A stretch of DNA of 64,000 bases from Limosilactobacillus caccae (GCF_900156885.1 NZ_FTOY01000010.1:248001-312000); one strand, 5' to 3'; shown: positions 55,560 to 62,781, numbered from the stretch's first letter. Numbers and translations are program-made. Notes: generated from the sequence alone by a model not told the origin.

Positions 55560-55731
55560 ATATCAATCACCCCTAATGTCATATATATCTGACATTTATT
55601 GTGAACAGCATATCATCGCCAACCTTAGATGTCAATTATATATGACACAAATTGTAAAAACACCTTGAACAAAACAGCTGACGCTGACCTATCCCTCAGC
55701 GACACAAGAAATAAGGAACAGCTTACTAGAT

Positions 55732-55777
55732 AAAAAGCGCCCGCCAATTTTAGGCAAAAGCCTAATGATTGGCGGGC
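55732..55777 (-). terminator. Terminator of the 52-aa peptide gene
   Basis: GCCCGCCAA/TTGGCGGGC stem with inner TAGGC/GCCTA, followed on the minus strand by GCTTTTT. Confidence 0.85.
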
Positions 55778-55792
55778 ATTGTTTGCTATAAA

Positions 55793-55951
55793 CTAGGTAT
55801 TATCACTCAACGAACAATAAATAAGATAGCCATCAATTATTAACCAGAACAACATCAGTCCATAGCGATGAAAGTGAAATTGCCGGCAAGCAATAACTAA
55901 TGGCAATAACAGCAGCAGTCCTAAAACTACCTTTCTTACTTTTGGGGACAT
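55793..55951 (-). CDS. 52-aa membrane peptide or small lipoprotein
   Basis: ATG at 55951 with a perfect AAGGAG 7 nt upstream; 52 codons to TAG at 55793. Starts MSPKVRKVVLGLLLLLPLVI and continues ACRQ, a lipobox-like VIAC; a second hydrophobic stretch (LMLFWLIIDGYLIYC) follows. Its own promoter (in repeat copy 2) and terminator bracket it, which supports a real gene. Function unknown. Confidence 0.65.
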   Translation of the reverse strand: MSPKVRKVVLGLLLLLPLVIACRQFHFHRYGLMLFWLIIDGYLIYCSLSDNT

Positions 55952-55964
55952 TTAACTACTCCTT

Positions 55965-56050
55965 TTTATTTCCCGGGAAATCTAAGCTTGTTATCAATGT
56001 AGCGGAAATAACAGGAAATGTCACGCTAAGAATGATGGACAACTAAAAAA
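55965..56050 (-). repeat. 86-bp repeat, copy 2 (promoter-bearing)
   Basis: About 95% identical to copy 1 at 53502-53587, same orientation, 2,463 bp apart. The GTGACA-N17-TACATT promoter is unchanged. The repeat ends right before the AAGGAG of the 52-aa peptide gene. Confidence 0.85.
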
Positions 56051-56053
56051 AGC

Positions 56054-56087
56054 AAAGCGACGGTCAATTACCGTAATTCTGCGCTTT
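56054..56087. terminator. Hairpin beyond repeat copy 2
   Basis: AAAGCG-a-CGGT-caatt-ACCG-N7-GCGCTTT; A-rich upstream side could give a U-tail on the minus strand. Confidence 0.45.
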
Positions 56088-56124
56088 CTAGTTTCAGTAA
56101 ACAAAGTAAAATAACTTAAGATTA

Positions 56125-56159
56125 GTTCAGAGCGAAAATAAATCGTTCTGAACTTTTTT
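56125..56159 (+). terminator. Orphan terminator
   Basis: GTTCAGA (56125-56131)/TCTGAAC (56147-56153) followed by TTTTTT. No plus-strand gene precedes it, so it may be left from a lost gene. The stretch from it to 56282 holds no clear gene. Confidence 0.7.
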
Positions 56160-56282
56160 GTTATCCTAAAAAGGTAGAGCTAAAGTTAACCATGACTTAA
56201 AGCCTGACTTCGGACGACCACTGGACCTGTTCCGTGCAAACTCCGCAGCTTTGTCCTTTATTGCTTACTTCGTAAAGAGTAA

Positions 56283-57161
56283 TTATGGCTGGGTGAATAC
56301 TTCTTGGAGTTTCTCAATAAATTTATTAGCTAAGTTGGAGCGTTGGGCATTTTTCTTCCAAATAATAATATTAGGGTCGGTAATTTTAGGCGAAAGCGGG
56401 CGGGCAACAAGCTCTTCTAACCGAGTATCGATTAAATTATTATACGATATTTGAACTGCATGTCCTTGGCTGGCCAAAAGTGATGCATTATAAGCTAAAT
56501 TGGTAGTTGCTACATTAATTACCTGGTCATACCGGTTACCCCACCAATTACGGAACTTGTCACTTACAAAGCTTTGCGCTGAAGTGATGATTGGGTAGTT
56601 AATTAAATCATCCGGGGTCACTTTTTCCCTTTCCGCTAGTGGCATTTTTTTATTAAATAAGGCATAAAACTGGTTCCTTTGTGGCAAAATGAGGCTTTCA
56701 AAATTATCCAGGGGACGGTCACCCATGATAATGCCAAAATCGAGACTTCCATTGCTTACTTTAGCCTCAATTTCATCAGCGTAGCCATCATAAAAATTAA
56801 AGTGAACGTCAGGTTCTTCCTGAATTATTTGATCAATAATCTTCATAACGCTCTTAAGTGCGTATGATTGCCCAGCACCAATATTTAGGGTGCCGGTAAT
56901 TAAGTTAGAACTTTGAATAATTTGCTTTGTTTGTGTTGCCATGTTAACCATTTCCTGAGCCCGGTCACGGAGAAAATAACCTTCTTGCGTTAACGTTATT
57001 TGCCGGTGTCCCCTAATAAACAAGGTTACTCCAAGCTCTTCTTCTAACGTCTTAATTTGTTTTGAAAGCGACGGTTGAGCAATATGAAGGCTTTCAGCGG
57101 CTTTAGAAATATTCTTTTCCTGGCAAACAGCTAAAAAGTAGCGTAGTATTCTCAAATCCAT
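56283..57161 (-). CDS. LysR-family transcriptional regulator
   Basis: 292 aa. N-terminal helix-turn-helix NISKAAESLHIAQPSLSKQI KTLEEELGVTLF and a periplasmic-binding-like effector domain. Divergent from the SDR gene at 57284; the 122-bp gap contains a GGCTATAGCTT dyad near 57188 that could be a T-N11-A type operator. Probably regulates the adjacent SDR and NmrA-like genes. Confidence 0.92.
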   Translation of the reverse strand: MDLRILRYFLAVCQEKNISKAAESLHIAQPSLSKQIKTLEEELGVTLFIRGHRQITLTQEGYFLRDRAQEMVNMATQTKQIIQSSNLITGTLNIGAGQSYALKSVMKIIDQIIQEEPDVHFNFYDGYADEIEAKVSNGSLDFGIIMGDRPLDNFESLILPQRNQFYALFNKKMPLAEREKVTPDDLINYPIITSAQSFVSDKFRNWWGNRYDQVINVATTNLAYNASLLASQGHAVQISYNNLIDTRLEELVARPLSPKITDPNIIIWKKNAQRSNLANKFIEKLQEVFTQP

Positions 57162-57283
57162 CCTATTCCTCCTTAATATAGTTATTGGCTATAGCTTATC
57201 ATATTCAATAAGTCTTTCACATTGTTCCTAGTTACTCTTATATTAAAGGTGGTTTTAGTAACAGTACGTGAAAGGAGAAGCAA

Positions 57284-58018
57284 ATGTCATTAAAAGAAAA
57301 AGTAATTATTATCACCGGTGCATCTTCAGGAATTGGTGCCGCAACGGCAAAACTATTGGCTAGTCAAGGAGCTAAAGTTGTAATTTCAGCAAGAAGAGAA
57401 GAGCGGTTAAATCAGTTAAGAGATTCAATGCCCGAGGCCAGCATTAGTGTTGTTAAGGCAGACGTTACGAATTTCGAAGAAGTACAAGCGGTAGTTGACT
57501 ATACAGTTGATAAATTTGGTAAGGTTGACGCAATGTATAATAATGCCGGAATTATGCCAGTAAATCCCCTAATTAGGCTTCAAAGGCAGGAATGGCAGCG
57601 AATCCTGGATATTAATGTTATGGGTGTTTTGAATGGGATTGCGGCAGTTTTACCAGTAATGGTTAAACAAAAGCATGGTCATATTTTAGCGACTGATTCG
57701 GTGGCAGGTCATGTAGTTGTACCGAATTTGGCGGTCTATAACGGCTCTAAATTTGCGGTACGTGCGATTATGGAAGGCCTACGCCAGGAACAACGAGTTA
57801 ATGGTATTAAGACGTCAATTGTCTCCCCTGGTGCAGTTCACACTGAATTATTTAATTCGATTAGTGATCCCAAGAATCGTCAGGTGGAAATAGAAACCGA
57901 AAAGACGATTGGTCTTGATCCAAAGCAAATTGCACGAGCGGTTGCGTTTGCAATTGACACACCAGCAGATACAGATGTAAATGAAATTATTGTACGGCCA
58001 ATGGGTCAGGCAGTTTAA
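57284..58018 (+). CDS. Short-chain dehydrogenase/reductase
   Basis: 244 aa classical SDR. Cofactor loop TGASSGIG, NNAG motif in MYNNAGIMPVNP, catalytic Ser in ATDSVAGH and YxxxK as YNGSK. YdfG-like. Preceded by AAAGGAG. Substrate unknown; probably controlled by the divergent LysR. Confidence 0.92.
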   Translation: MSLKEKVIIITGASSGIGAATAKLLASQGAKVVISARREERLNQLRDSMPEASISVVKADVTNFEEVQAVVDYTVDKFGKVDAMYNNAGIMPVNPLIRLQRQEWQRILDINVMGVLNGIAAVLPVMVKQKHGHILATDSVAGHVVVPNLAVYNGSKFAVRAIMEGLRQEQRVNGIKTSIVSPGAVHTELFNSISDPKNRQVEIETEKTIGLDPKQIARAVAFAIDTPADTDVNEIIVRPMGQAV

Positions 58019-58114
58019 TCAAAGGTAAAATTATTGATTAGTGTCGGGGTGTAGAAATTTTTAATAACCACGCCACTACTTAAATCCTATTAGCCTTAAT
58101 TAAGGAAGATAATT

Positions 58115-58753
58115 ATGAAAAAAATATTAGTTGTAGGTGCTCATGGGCGGACTGGGATTGCAACCGTCAAAGAGCTATTAAAAAGCCCCCAATTTGTTCC
58201 CATTGCAGGTATCAGAAATAAGACTCAAATAGCACAGTTTAAGAACTTAGGAGTGGAAACTAGGTTTATCGATGTACGGGAATCAGTTGCCAAAATAAAA
58301 GTACAATTAACCGGGATTGATGCAATCGTAATCGCCCTTGAAGGCGGATGGATGGTCTCATTAGATGGAAAAGTTAAGGTTGCTCAAGCGGCTCAGCAAG
58401 CAGGAATCAAGCGCTTAGTTTTAGTGAGCGCAGGTGCAATTCAACACTTTCATGATGAAAAAATAATGTCGTGGATGAAAGAAATGGAAGAATATAGTGC
58501 AGCGTTATATTATGCTGATATGTTTGTACGTAATTCTTCACTTGATTACACAATTGTACGCCCAGAAAGCTTAACTGATGAACCGGGGACGGGTTTAGTT
58601 AATATTGGACAAGATTTATCACATACAACAGTTAGTCGTACCGATTTAGCAAGGGTGATAGTGCAATCTTTGGCTAGTGATAATACCGTAAGAAAAGCCT
58701 TTGATCTTCAAAAAGGTTCGACAACGATTAGAGATGCAGTTGCAAGTGTTTAA
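58115..58753 (+). CDS. NAD(P)H-binding protein (NmrA/YhfK-type atypical SDR)
   Basis: 212 aa. VVGAHGRTGIATVKEL is the GxxGxxG loop; LVLVSAGAIQ and YTIVRPESLTDEPGTG match SDR_a5-like proteins. Likely a flavin/NAD(P)H-type reductase-fold redox protein. It follows the SDR gene by 96 nt and ends at a terminator. Confidence 0.88.
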   Translation: MKKILVVGAHGRTGIATVKELLKSPQFVPIAGIRNKTQIAQFKNLGVETRFIDVRESVAKIKVQLTGIDAIVIALEGGWMVSLDGKVKVAQAAQQAGIKRLVLVSAGAIQHFHDEKIMSWMKEMEEYSAALYYADMFVRNSSLDYTIVRPESLTDEPGTGLVNIGQDLSHTTVSRTDLARVIVQSLASDNTVRKAFDLQKGSTTIRDAVASV

Positions 58754-58778
58754 CTGAAACTTGAAAGCACTCAAAAGG

Positions 58779-58807
58779 ACCGGAGCCCATATCAGCTCTG
58801 GTTTTCT
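58779..58807 (+). terminator. Terminator after the NmrA-like gene
   Basis: ACCgGAGC-N8-GCTCtGGT followed by TTTC. Confidence 0.7.
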
Positions 58808-58950
58808 TTATCAAAATTAGTTTTTAAATGGCCTTTAAAAAAATATTGCCGTTGCTTGAACGAGGATGGAAGACGAATGTCTGAAGACCCGAGGACAAGA
58901 CAAAGACTAAAAATGAAAGCAATATACTGCATTTTCAATCTAATAAATAT

Positions 58951-58988
58951 AAAACAGAGGTTGAGAGAACTAACTCGACCTCTGTTTT
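58951..58988. terminator. Second terminator in the 58,754-59,068 gap
   Basis: AAAACAGAGGTtGAG-N8-CTCgACCTCTGTTTT. Between the two hairpins (58808-58950) I see no supported gene. Confidence 0.8.
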
Positions 58989-59068
58989 GCTTTAAAAGCA
59001 ATAATAACCATGTAGTAGTTGGTTATCATTTTGAATATTGATAAAAAAGTCTATTTTTTAGAAATTGC

Positions 59069-59099
59069 TTGACTGTAACGCGAATGTACAGCATACAAT
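59069..59099 (+). promoter_or_regulatory. MerR-type promoter with 19-bp spacer
   Basis: -35 TTGACT (59069-59074), 19-bp spacer GTAACGCGAATGTACAGCA, -10 TACAAT (59094-59099). The over-long spacer with a GTAAC/GTAC dyad is the hallmark of MerR-family-activated promoters. Confidence 0.75.
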
Positions 59100-59130
59100 G
59101 CTGTTAATAAATTCTAGGAGGAAGATAGTT

Positions 59131-59345
59131 ATGATTTCCATGCTCCAAGAGTTCAGGTTGGAAATGATATGGCAGTTTTGACATATCAATTACACGCTAA
59201 TACTTCAATGATTGAAATGAATTATAATGTTATTGAAGTATTTCAGAAAGTAAATGATGAGTGGAAAGTCATTCACTCTACTTGGGATCTAATTACGCCA
59301 TTTTCACCGGATGTTAAGCGTCTTAAAGGAAATACAACAGTTTAA
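59131..59345 (+). pseudogene. Decayed SnoaL/NTF2-like gene
   Basis: An AGGAGG and ATG (59131) read only 16 codons before a stop. In another frame, the sequence from about 59139 to the TAA at 59345 encodes a C-terminal part (FHAPRVQVGNDMAVLTYQL, VIEVFQKVNDEWKVIHSTW) typical of SnoaL/DUF4440 proteins. The N-terminal half is missing, so a deletion has fused the start region out of frame to the end. Confidence 0.75.
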
Positions 59346-59378
59346 GTAGGTCCATTAATTACAAATAGACCCTATTTT
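59346..59378 (+). terminator. Weak terminator after the SnoaL-like remnant
   Basis: TAGGTC against GACCCTA with one bulge, followed by TTTTTG; it runs into the end of the convergent XRE gene. Confidence 0.5.
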
Positions 59379-59986
59379 TGTTTCCACATATATTTATTAA
59401 AAATATCTGTAAATCCTATGATTGTTAATCCTAGCGTTAAAAAATAATTGCCATTATGACGTGTAATTAACATAGCTACAACGAGAATTGCTAATAATAC
59501 AGTACATAATTGACCGAGCCAAGAGCGTTTCTGATTAGGTCTATGGTTGTTATATTTCCACCCCATTTTCCTATTTACACCCAGGAAAAATGGTCTAATG
59601 TGTTCTCCATAAAGAATGGCAATTAGGAAAATAATTGTAAAACTCCATATACAAAACTGAGCAATAGAAGAGTCAAATTTTACTTCGTCTGTTAATAAAA
59701 AGAATAGTCCGTATAATATAGTGATTAATCCTCTTAATACACAAAAAGCATTATATGCTTTTCCTTGCTCTAAATAAGTCTGTAAGTGTGTATCTTCCTT
59801 AAGCATCGAGTCAATTGACATTTTATATAAATCACTAATCTTGACGAGCATATTTAAGTCAGGATAGCTTTTCCCTTGTTCCCAATTAGAAACAGTTTGC
59901 CGAGTGACATATAGCTGCTTTGCTATTTCTTCCTGGGTAAAGCCAAGTTTTTTCCTTTGTTCTTTAATTTGGTTACTAAATTCCAT
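59372..59986 (-). CDS. XRE-family regulator with C-terminal membrane region (paralog)
   Basis: 204 aa, helix-turn-helix FTQEEIAKQLYVTRQTVSNWEQGKSYPD at residues 15-43, linker, then four membrane helices; same plan as the protein at 52835-53473. The start ATG at 59986 follows AGAGAGG; an upstream start at 60058 is unlikely. AT-rich. Function unknown, probably an envelope-responsive repressor. Confidence 0.82.
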   Translation of the reverse strand: MEFSNQIKEQRKKLGFTQEEIAKQLYVTRQTVSNWEQGKSYPDLNMLVKISDLYKMSIDSMLKEDTHLQTYLEQGKAYNAFCVLRGLITILYGLFFLLTDEVKFDSSIAQFCIWSFTIIFLIAILYGEHIRPFFLGVNRKMGWKYNNHRPNQKRSWLGQLCTVLLAILVVAMLITRHNGNYFLTLGLTIIGFTDIFNKYMWKQK

Positions 59987-60060
59987 ACTTATCCTCTCTT
60001 TTTTTAGAACCGAGAATATATTATTAGTTAATCGAAGTCTAGCAATAGTGCTTTGCATTG

Positions 60061-60091
60061 TTGATATATCAATGATTACTCATGATATAAT
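60061..60091 (+). promoter_or_regulatory. Promoter of the Fst-like toxin RNA (RNA I)
   Basis: Perfect -10 TATAAT (60086-60091); the best -35 is TTGATA (60061-60066) with a 19-bp spacer. Predicted start near 60096-60098. Confidence 0.6.
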
Positions 60092-60135
60092 AAATAGGTC
60101 GTTCGTCCCCTTGTAATGAAAGGGAGGGGGTGGTA

Positions 60136-60164
60136 GCTATGAACTTATTAAACGACCTAATCTC
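60136..60164 (+). repeat. Direct repeat DRa of the Fst-like locus
   Basis: 29 nt starting GCTATGAAC and ending CGACCTAATCTC, at the toxin start codon. It recurs at 60302-60330 with differences only in the central 8 nt. Confidence 0.8.
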
Positions 60165-60225
60165 GCTCGCTAGTTCACTCATTGTAGTGTGGTTCGGTTG
60201 GTGGCTTAACAATCGTCACCACTAG
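60139..60225 (+). CDS. Fst/Ldr-type small hydrophobic toxin, 28 aa
   Basis: Peptide starting MNLLNDLISLASSLIVVWFG and ending WWLNNRHH: one membrane helix and a polar, basic end, the form of type I toxins of the Fst family. The very strong ribosome site AGGGAGGGGG (60121-60130) is masked by a 5' hairpin (CCCTT 60108-60112 with AAGGG 60120-60124). A longer helix pairs AGGTCGTT at the RNA 5' end (60096-60103) with AACGACCT (60151-60158) over the start codon. An antisense RNA, direct repeats and a shared terminator complete the locus. Overexpression should depolarise or condense the cell. Confidence 0.78.
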   Translation: MNLLNDLISLASSLIVVWFGWWLNNRHH

Positions 60226-60255
60226 CGAGTAATCGAACGGCAATAAGCCCACAAT

Positions 60256-60294
60256 AAAAGCCCTCAGCAACTTAGGACCTTGCTGGGGGCTTTT
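60256..60294. terminator. Shared bidirectional terminator of the Fst-like locus
   Basis: AAAAGCCCtCAGCAA against TTGCTGgGGGCTTTT, used by the convergent RNA I and RNA II, as in par of pAD1. Confidence 0.88.
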
Positions 60295-60301
60295 GTGTTG
60301 C

Positions 60302-60330
60302 GCTATGAACCTACATAACGACCTAATCTC
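60302..60330 (+). repeat. Direct repeat DRb of the Fst-like locus
   Basis: Second copy of the 29-nt repeat; transcribed antisense at the 5' end of RNA II, where it can base-pair in trans with DRa. Confidence 0.8.
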
Positions 60331-60345
60331 TGTGTTCATTATAAC

Positions 60346-60771
60346 ATGTTTTAAACTATTTTCGAGGAATATCATATGAGGTGCGATGATTTCTTTGCCT
60401 GGCCAAAGTATGTTAATACTTAGCTAAACAATCGGCGATAGGCGTATCTAGTTGTCATTAGCTCACAACACTTTTGTCGCTGAAGTGAGAAAAGACCGTT
60501 ACCCGGGCAGGGGTAACAGTCTTTTGTGTTTACGTTGCTAAAATAGCATAATCTTTTTTGTCGCAACTTTATGCTAACATGTATCCATATATTTTCCACT
60601 ACAAGGGTTACCGTTAACGACTTGTTAACTAAAAGCACTAGACCATATCCATACTCTTTCAAAGCGGAAAATCCGTATCAGCAGTCGCATTTTCAACCGT
60701 CTTAGTCTTATACTGCAGCAACCCTTACTCGATACCTACAATCAAGCATCATTAATAGGAAATGAATTTTC
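60346..60771. other. Gene-poor stretch with hairpins
   Basis: Holds a strong bidirectional terminator, AAAAGACcGTTACCC/GGGTAACaGTCTTTT at 60490-60525. It also holds interleaved inverted repeats GTTGC (60534-60538)/GCAAC (60563-60567) and TAGCATAA (60544-60551)/TTATGCTA (60569-60576), which could form a pseudoknot. An ATG at 60375 gives only 15 codons. No gene I can support. Confidence 0.5.
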
Positions 60772-60796
60772 AATATAATTATTATATAATTATATT
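60772..60796 (+). promoter_or_regulatory. Operator palindrome of the AbrB-RelE module
   Basis: AATATAATTAT-TAT-ATAATTATATT, perfect 11-bp arms, directly before the ribosome site of the antitoxin gene; suits autoregulation by the antitoxin. It also contains TATAAT. Confidence 0.65.
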
Positions 60797-60810
60797 AAGA
60801 GGTGAAAATC

Positions 60811-61077
60811 ATGAAATATAAAACCATAAAATCTCGTCGGCAAGGTACTTCTTTAACATTAACGATTCCTGCACAATTTAAGGTATCTGAAAATTCTCTC
60901 TTTGAGCCGCAACTTTTGGACGATGGAACAATTCAATATCGGCCAGTCGTTAGCCCTGCCGACATTGCACACGATCGGCAAATGATTGAGAAGGATTTTG
61001 CTGATGACCACTTGCTTACGGAATCAGAGATGAAAGCGCAGTTCGGTAAATACGGTTGGGGAAAAGATGGAAATTAA
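60811..61077 (+). CDS. AbrB/MazE-like antitoxin
   Basis: 88 aa. SRRQGTSLTLTIPAQFKVSE is a swapped-hairpin AbrB/SpoVT DNA-binding fold; the acidic C-terminal half (from PADIAHDRQMIEKDF) would neutralise the toxin. The start ATG at 60811 follows AAGAGG. It overlaps the toxin gene by 11 nt, the usual coupling of type II toxin-antitoxin pairs. Confidence 0.85.
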   Translation: MKYKTIKSRRQGTSLTLTIPAQFKVSENSLFEPQLLDDGTIQYRPVVSPADIAHDRQMIEKDFADDHLLTESEMKAQFGKYGWGKDGN

Positions 61078-61375
61078 ATATACATCATACTTTGCTAAAA
61101 GTTTGACACAAATAATTAACTATTGGACAAGCACCCTAAAACTAAATTCTGAACAAGTAAATAGTTTCGTCTTCCATATTTATCAAAAACTCGAATTGTT
61201 AAAAAGTTTCCCTAGAATGGGGCAAGATGTTACGCAAAAATATCAATTTCAAGAAACTACATATCGTCTACTAATTGGCAAAAGTTATGGTATCTTTTAT
61301 CGATTTGATGAAGAAAAAAGTTTAATTATTGTTGGCTCTATTTATGGAACATCACAAGTTAAAGTTAAATTTTAA
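61067..61375 (+). CDS. RelE/ParE-family toxin
   Basis: 102 aa. IKYTSYFAKSLTQIINYW, LLKSFPRMGQDV and YRLLIGKSYGIFYRFDEEKS are the ParE/RelE fold elements. Either a ribosome-dependent mRNA endonuclease or a gyrase poison; active-site residues do not settle which. Second gene of the pair with the AbrB-like antitoxin. Confidence 0.87.
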   Translation: MEIKYTSYFAKSLTQIINYWTSTLKLNSEQVNSFVFHIYQKLELLKSFPRMGQDVTQKYQFQETTYRLLIGKSYGIFYRFDEEKSLIIVGSIYGTSQVKVKF

Positions 61376-61416
61376 AATTCACCCAATATTAGCATCAAGA
61401 ATGTGGTGACGTTAGA

Positions 61417-61644
61417 TTGACAGAGCTGATTGTAGCATGTTTGATTGCCGCCGCTTTCCTCTGGCCCGGGATAGAAATCTATCTAGGTTATCAAAAGTTC
61501 TTCCGGCTAGTTGCCGAAAATATCTTTGGTGACAGCAATGAGGAGGTTGCCAAACACCACAAAGGAATCTATTTTAGCTTTTTAAACAAAAAAGTACCCT
61601 TTCAGGTACCCCGGCCGGTGCGGACTCACAAGATGATGGAATAG
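61417..61644 (+). CDS. Small membrane-anchored hypothetical protein
   Basis: 75 aa from a TTG start at 61417 with a weak GGTGA site. One N-terminal membrane helix (IVACLIAAAFLWPGIEIYLG), then a basic tail ending VPRPVRTHKMME. Not recognised. Base composition is closer to core genes than to its neighbours. Confidence 0.5.
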   Translation: MTELIVACLIAAAFLWPGIEIYLGYQKFFRLVAENIFGDSNEEVAKHHKGIYFSFLNKKVPFQVPRPVRTHKMME

Positions 61645-61663
61645 AACTTAGCATAATATAAAG

Positions 61664-62158
61664 TTAAATAAACGTAAGGAATCTACTATTCCAGATATTT
61701 TCAAAAAAATCAATAGTATCTTCGGCTGTCATATATTTATTATCAAAAGTACTGCTGGTGTGATGTTGCATTATTAATTGATATCCTAATCCATGTGCCA
61801 TTTTGATCGTTGCATCAATACAATATTCAGTTTGCGCCCCACAAATTTCTAATTTTCTAATACCTAGGTTTTCCAAAGTTTCTCTTAACGGCGTTTAATA
61901 AAATGAATTGGGATGTTTTTTTCTAATTAAAACATCTGTTTTCTTATAATGTAAAGCCGGTACGAGCTGCCAGGCTGTAGAATTCTTTTGAAGTAAACTA
62001 TCCTCGTGCTGAATAAAGATAATTGGAAGGCTTTGACTTCGATAGTAATCAATTCGCTTATTTATTTTTGATATTAGGTTTTCGTAGTTAAAGATAACTT
62101 TATCTGCTTTACAAACGCCATTTTGTAAATCTATTACTATAAGAGCCGAATTATTCAT
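61664..62158 (-). pseudogene. Isochorismatase/nicotinamidase-like gene interrupted by one in-frame stop
   Basis: Reads as one 164-codon frame except for TAA at 61895-61897, between HPNSFY and TPLRETLENLG. The family catalytic residues are present on both sides: Asp in ALIVIDLQNG, Lys in RKKHPNSF and Cys in GAQTEYCIDATI. A single base change (for example CAA to TAA) explains it. The two halves should not work separately, so it is probably a recent pseudogene. Confidence 0.82.
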
Positions 62159-62189
62159 GAAATCTCCTTACTAATACACTACAGCAATC

Positions 62190-62375
62190 CTACTTTCTAT
62201 TCTTTGTGGCATAAAAAATTAACATTGCAGCGCTACTTGTCATTAACAAAATATATGGGACAAACAGCCAGCTTAGTGTAGTGTCCCAATATTTATCAAA
62301 TATAATCAGGCCGATGATAAACAAGCAATTTATTACTGAACCGATTGCTATTACCAAATTTTTATTAACCTTCAT
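62190..62375 (-). CDS. Small two-helix membrane protein
   Basis: 61 aa with two membrane helices (VIAIGSVINCLFIIGLII and FVPYILLMTSSAAMLIFYA) and a basic tail. The ATG at 62375 follows a good AGGAGGG. Not recognised. Confidence 0.65.
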   Translation of the reverse strand: MKVNKNLVIAIGSVINCLFIIGLIIFDKYWDTTLSWLFVPYILLMTSSAAMLIFYATKNRK

Positions 62376-62546
62376 AGCACTGCCCTCCTATTAGTTACCA
62401 AATTTGAATTGAGGAGCAAAATCTAAAATGGACCCTATTTATATTTTACAATCAATTTCAAAATTGGGCTACAGACAGAAAGAATAAGTGCCATTACTAC
62501 ATTCACCCCAGATAGTTCTGAACATGATTGTAGGCAATAATTGGCA

Positions 62547-62657
62547 TTAAACTCCAAAACTATGATTCATAATAGCTACAGTAATAACAACGACAGCAAT
62601 CAACCATAGTAATATAGCAAGTATTTTAACAACTTTATGTAACTTCCTCAGTGTCAT
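62547..62657 (-). CDS. 36-aa membrane peptide
   Basis: ATG at 62657 with AGAAGG 7 nt upstream and a perfect TATAAT on the minus strand (62680-62685). The peptide starts MTLRKLHKVVKILAILLWLI and stays hydrophobic to residue 30. It may be a small stress or toxin-like peptide; no antisense repeat structure is seen beside it. Confidence 0.5.
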   Translation of the reverse strand: MTLRKLHKVVKILAILLWLIAVVVITVAIMNHSFGV

Positions 62658-62781
62658 AATTATTCCTTCTTTCCCCGTCATTATAATAAATGGGGGAATA
62701 CAAGGAAAACTTTACAGGTATCTCACGGCCCTTTTCTTCAGACCAAAGTGTGTTAATAACTAAATAACCTCAAATCACAAC

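Larger units (their letters stand above)
60256..60331 (-). ncRNA. Antisense antitoxin RNA (RNA II-like), about 75 nt
   Basis: A minus-strand extended -10 TGT-TATAAT (60338-60343) predicts a start near 60331. The RNA would cross DRb, whose complement can pair with DRa in RNA I at the toxin start codon, and ends at the shared terminator. Size and layout match Fst RNA II. Confidence 0.7.

Noticed and set aside
56165-56285. Minus-strand frame reading KDKAAEFARNRSSGRPKSGF
   Set aside because: Looks protein-like but has no start codon, a stop lies two codons upstream, and I cannot place it in a family.
58808-58950. Small plus-strand frame between two terminators (14 codons from an ATG at 58866)
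   Set aside because: No proper ribosome site and no recognisable product; left as intergenic.
60420-60662. 80-codon minus-strand frame
   Set aside because: Runs through a terminator hairpin and an inverted repeat, has no ribosome site and no recognisable composition.
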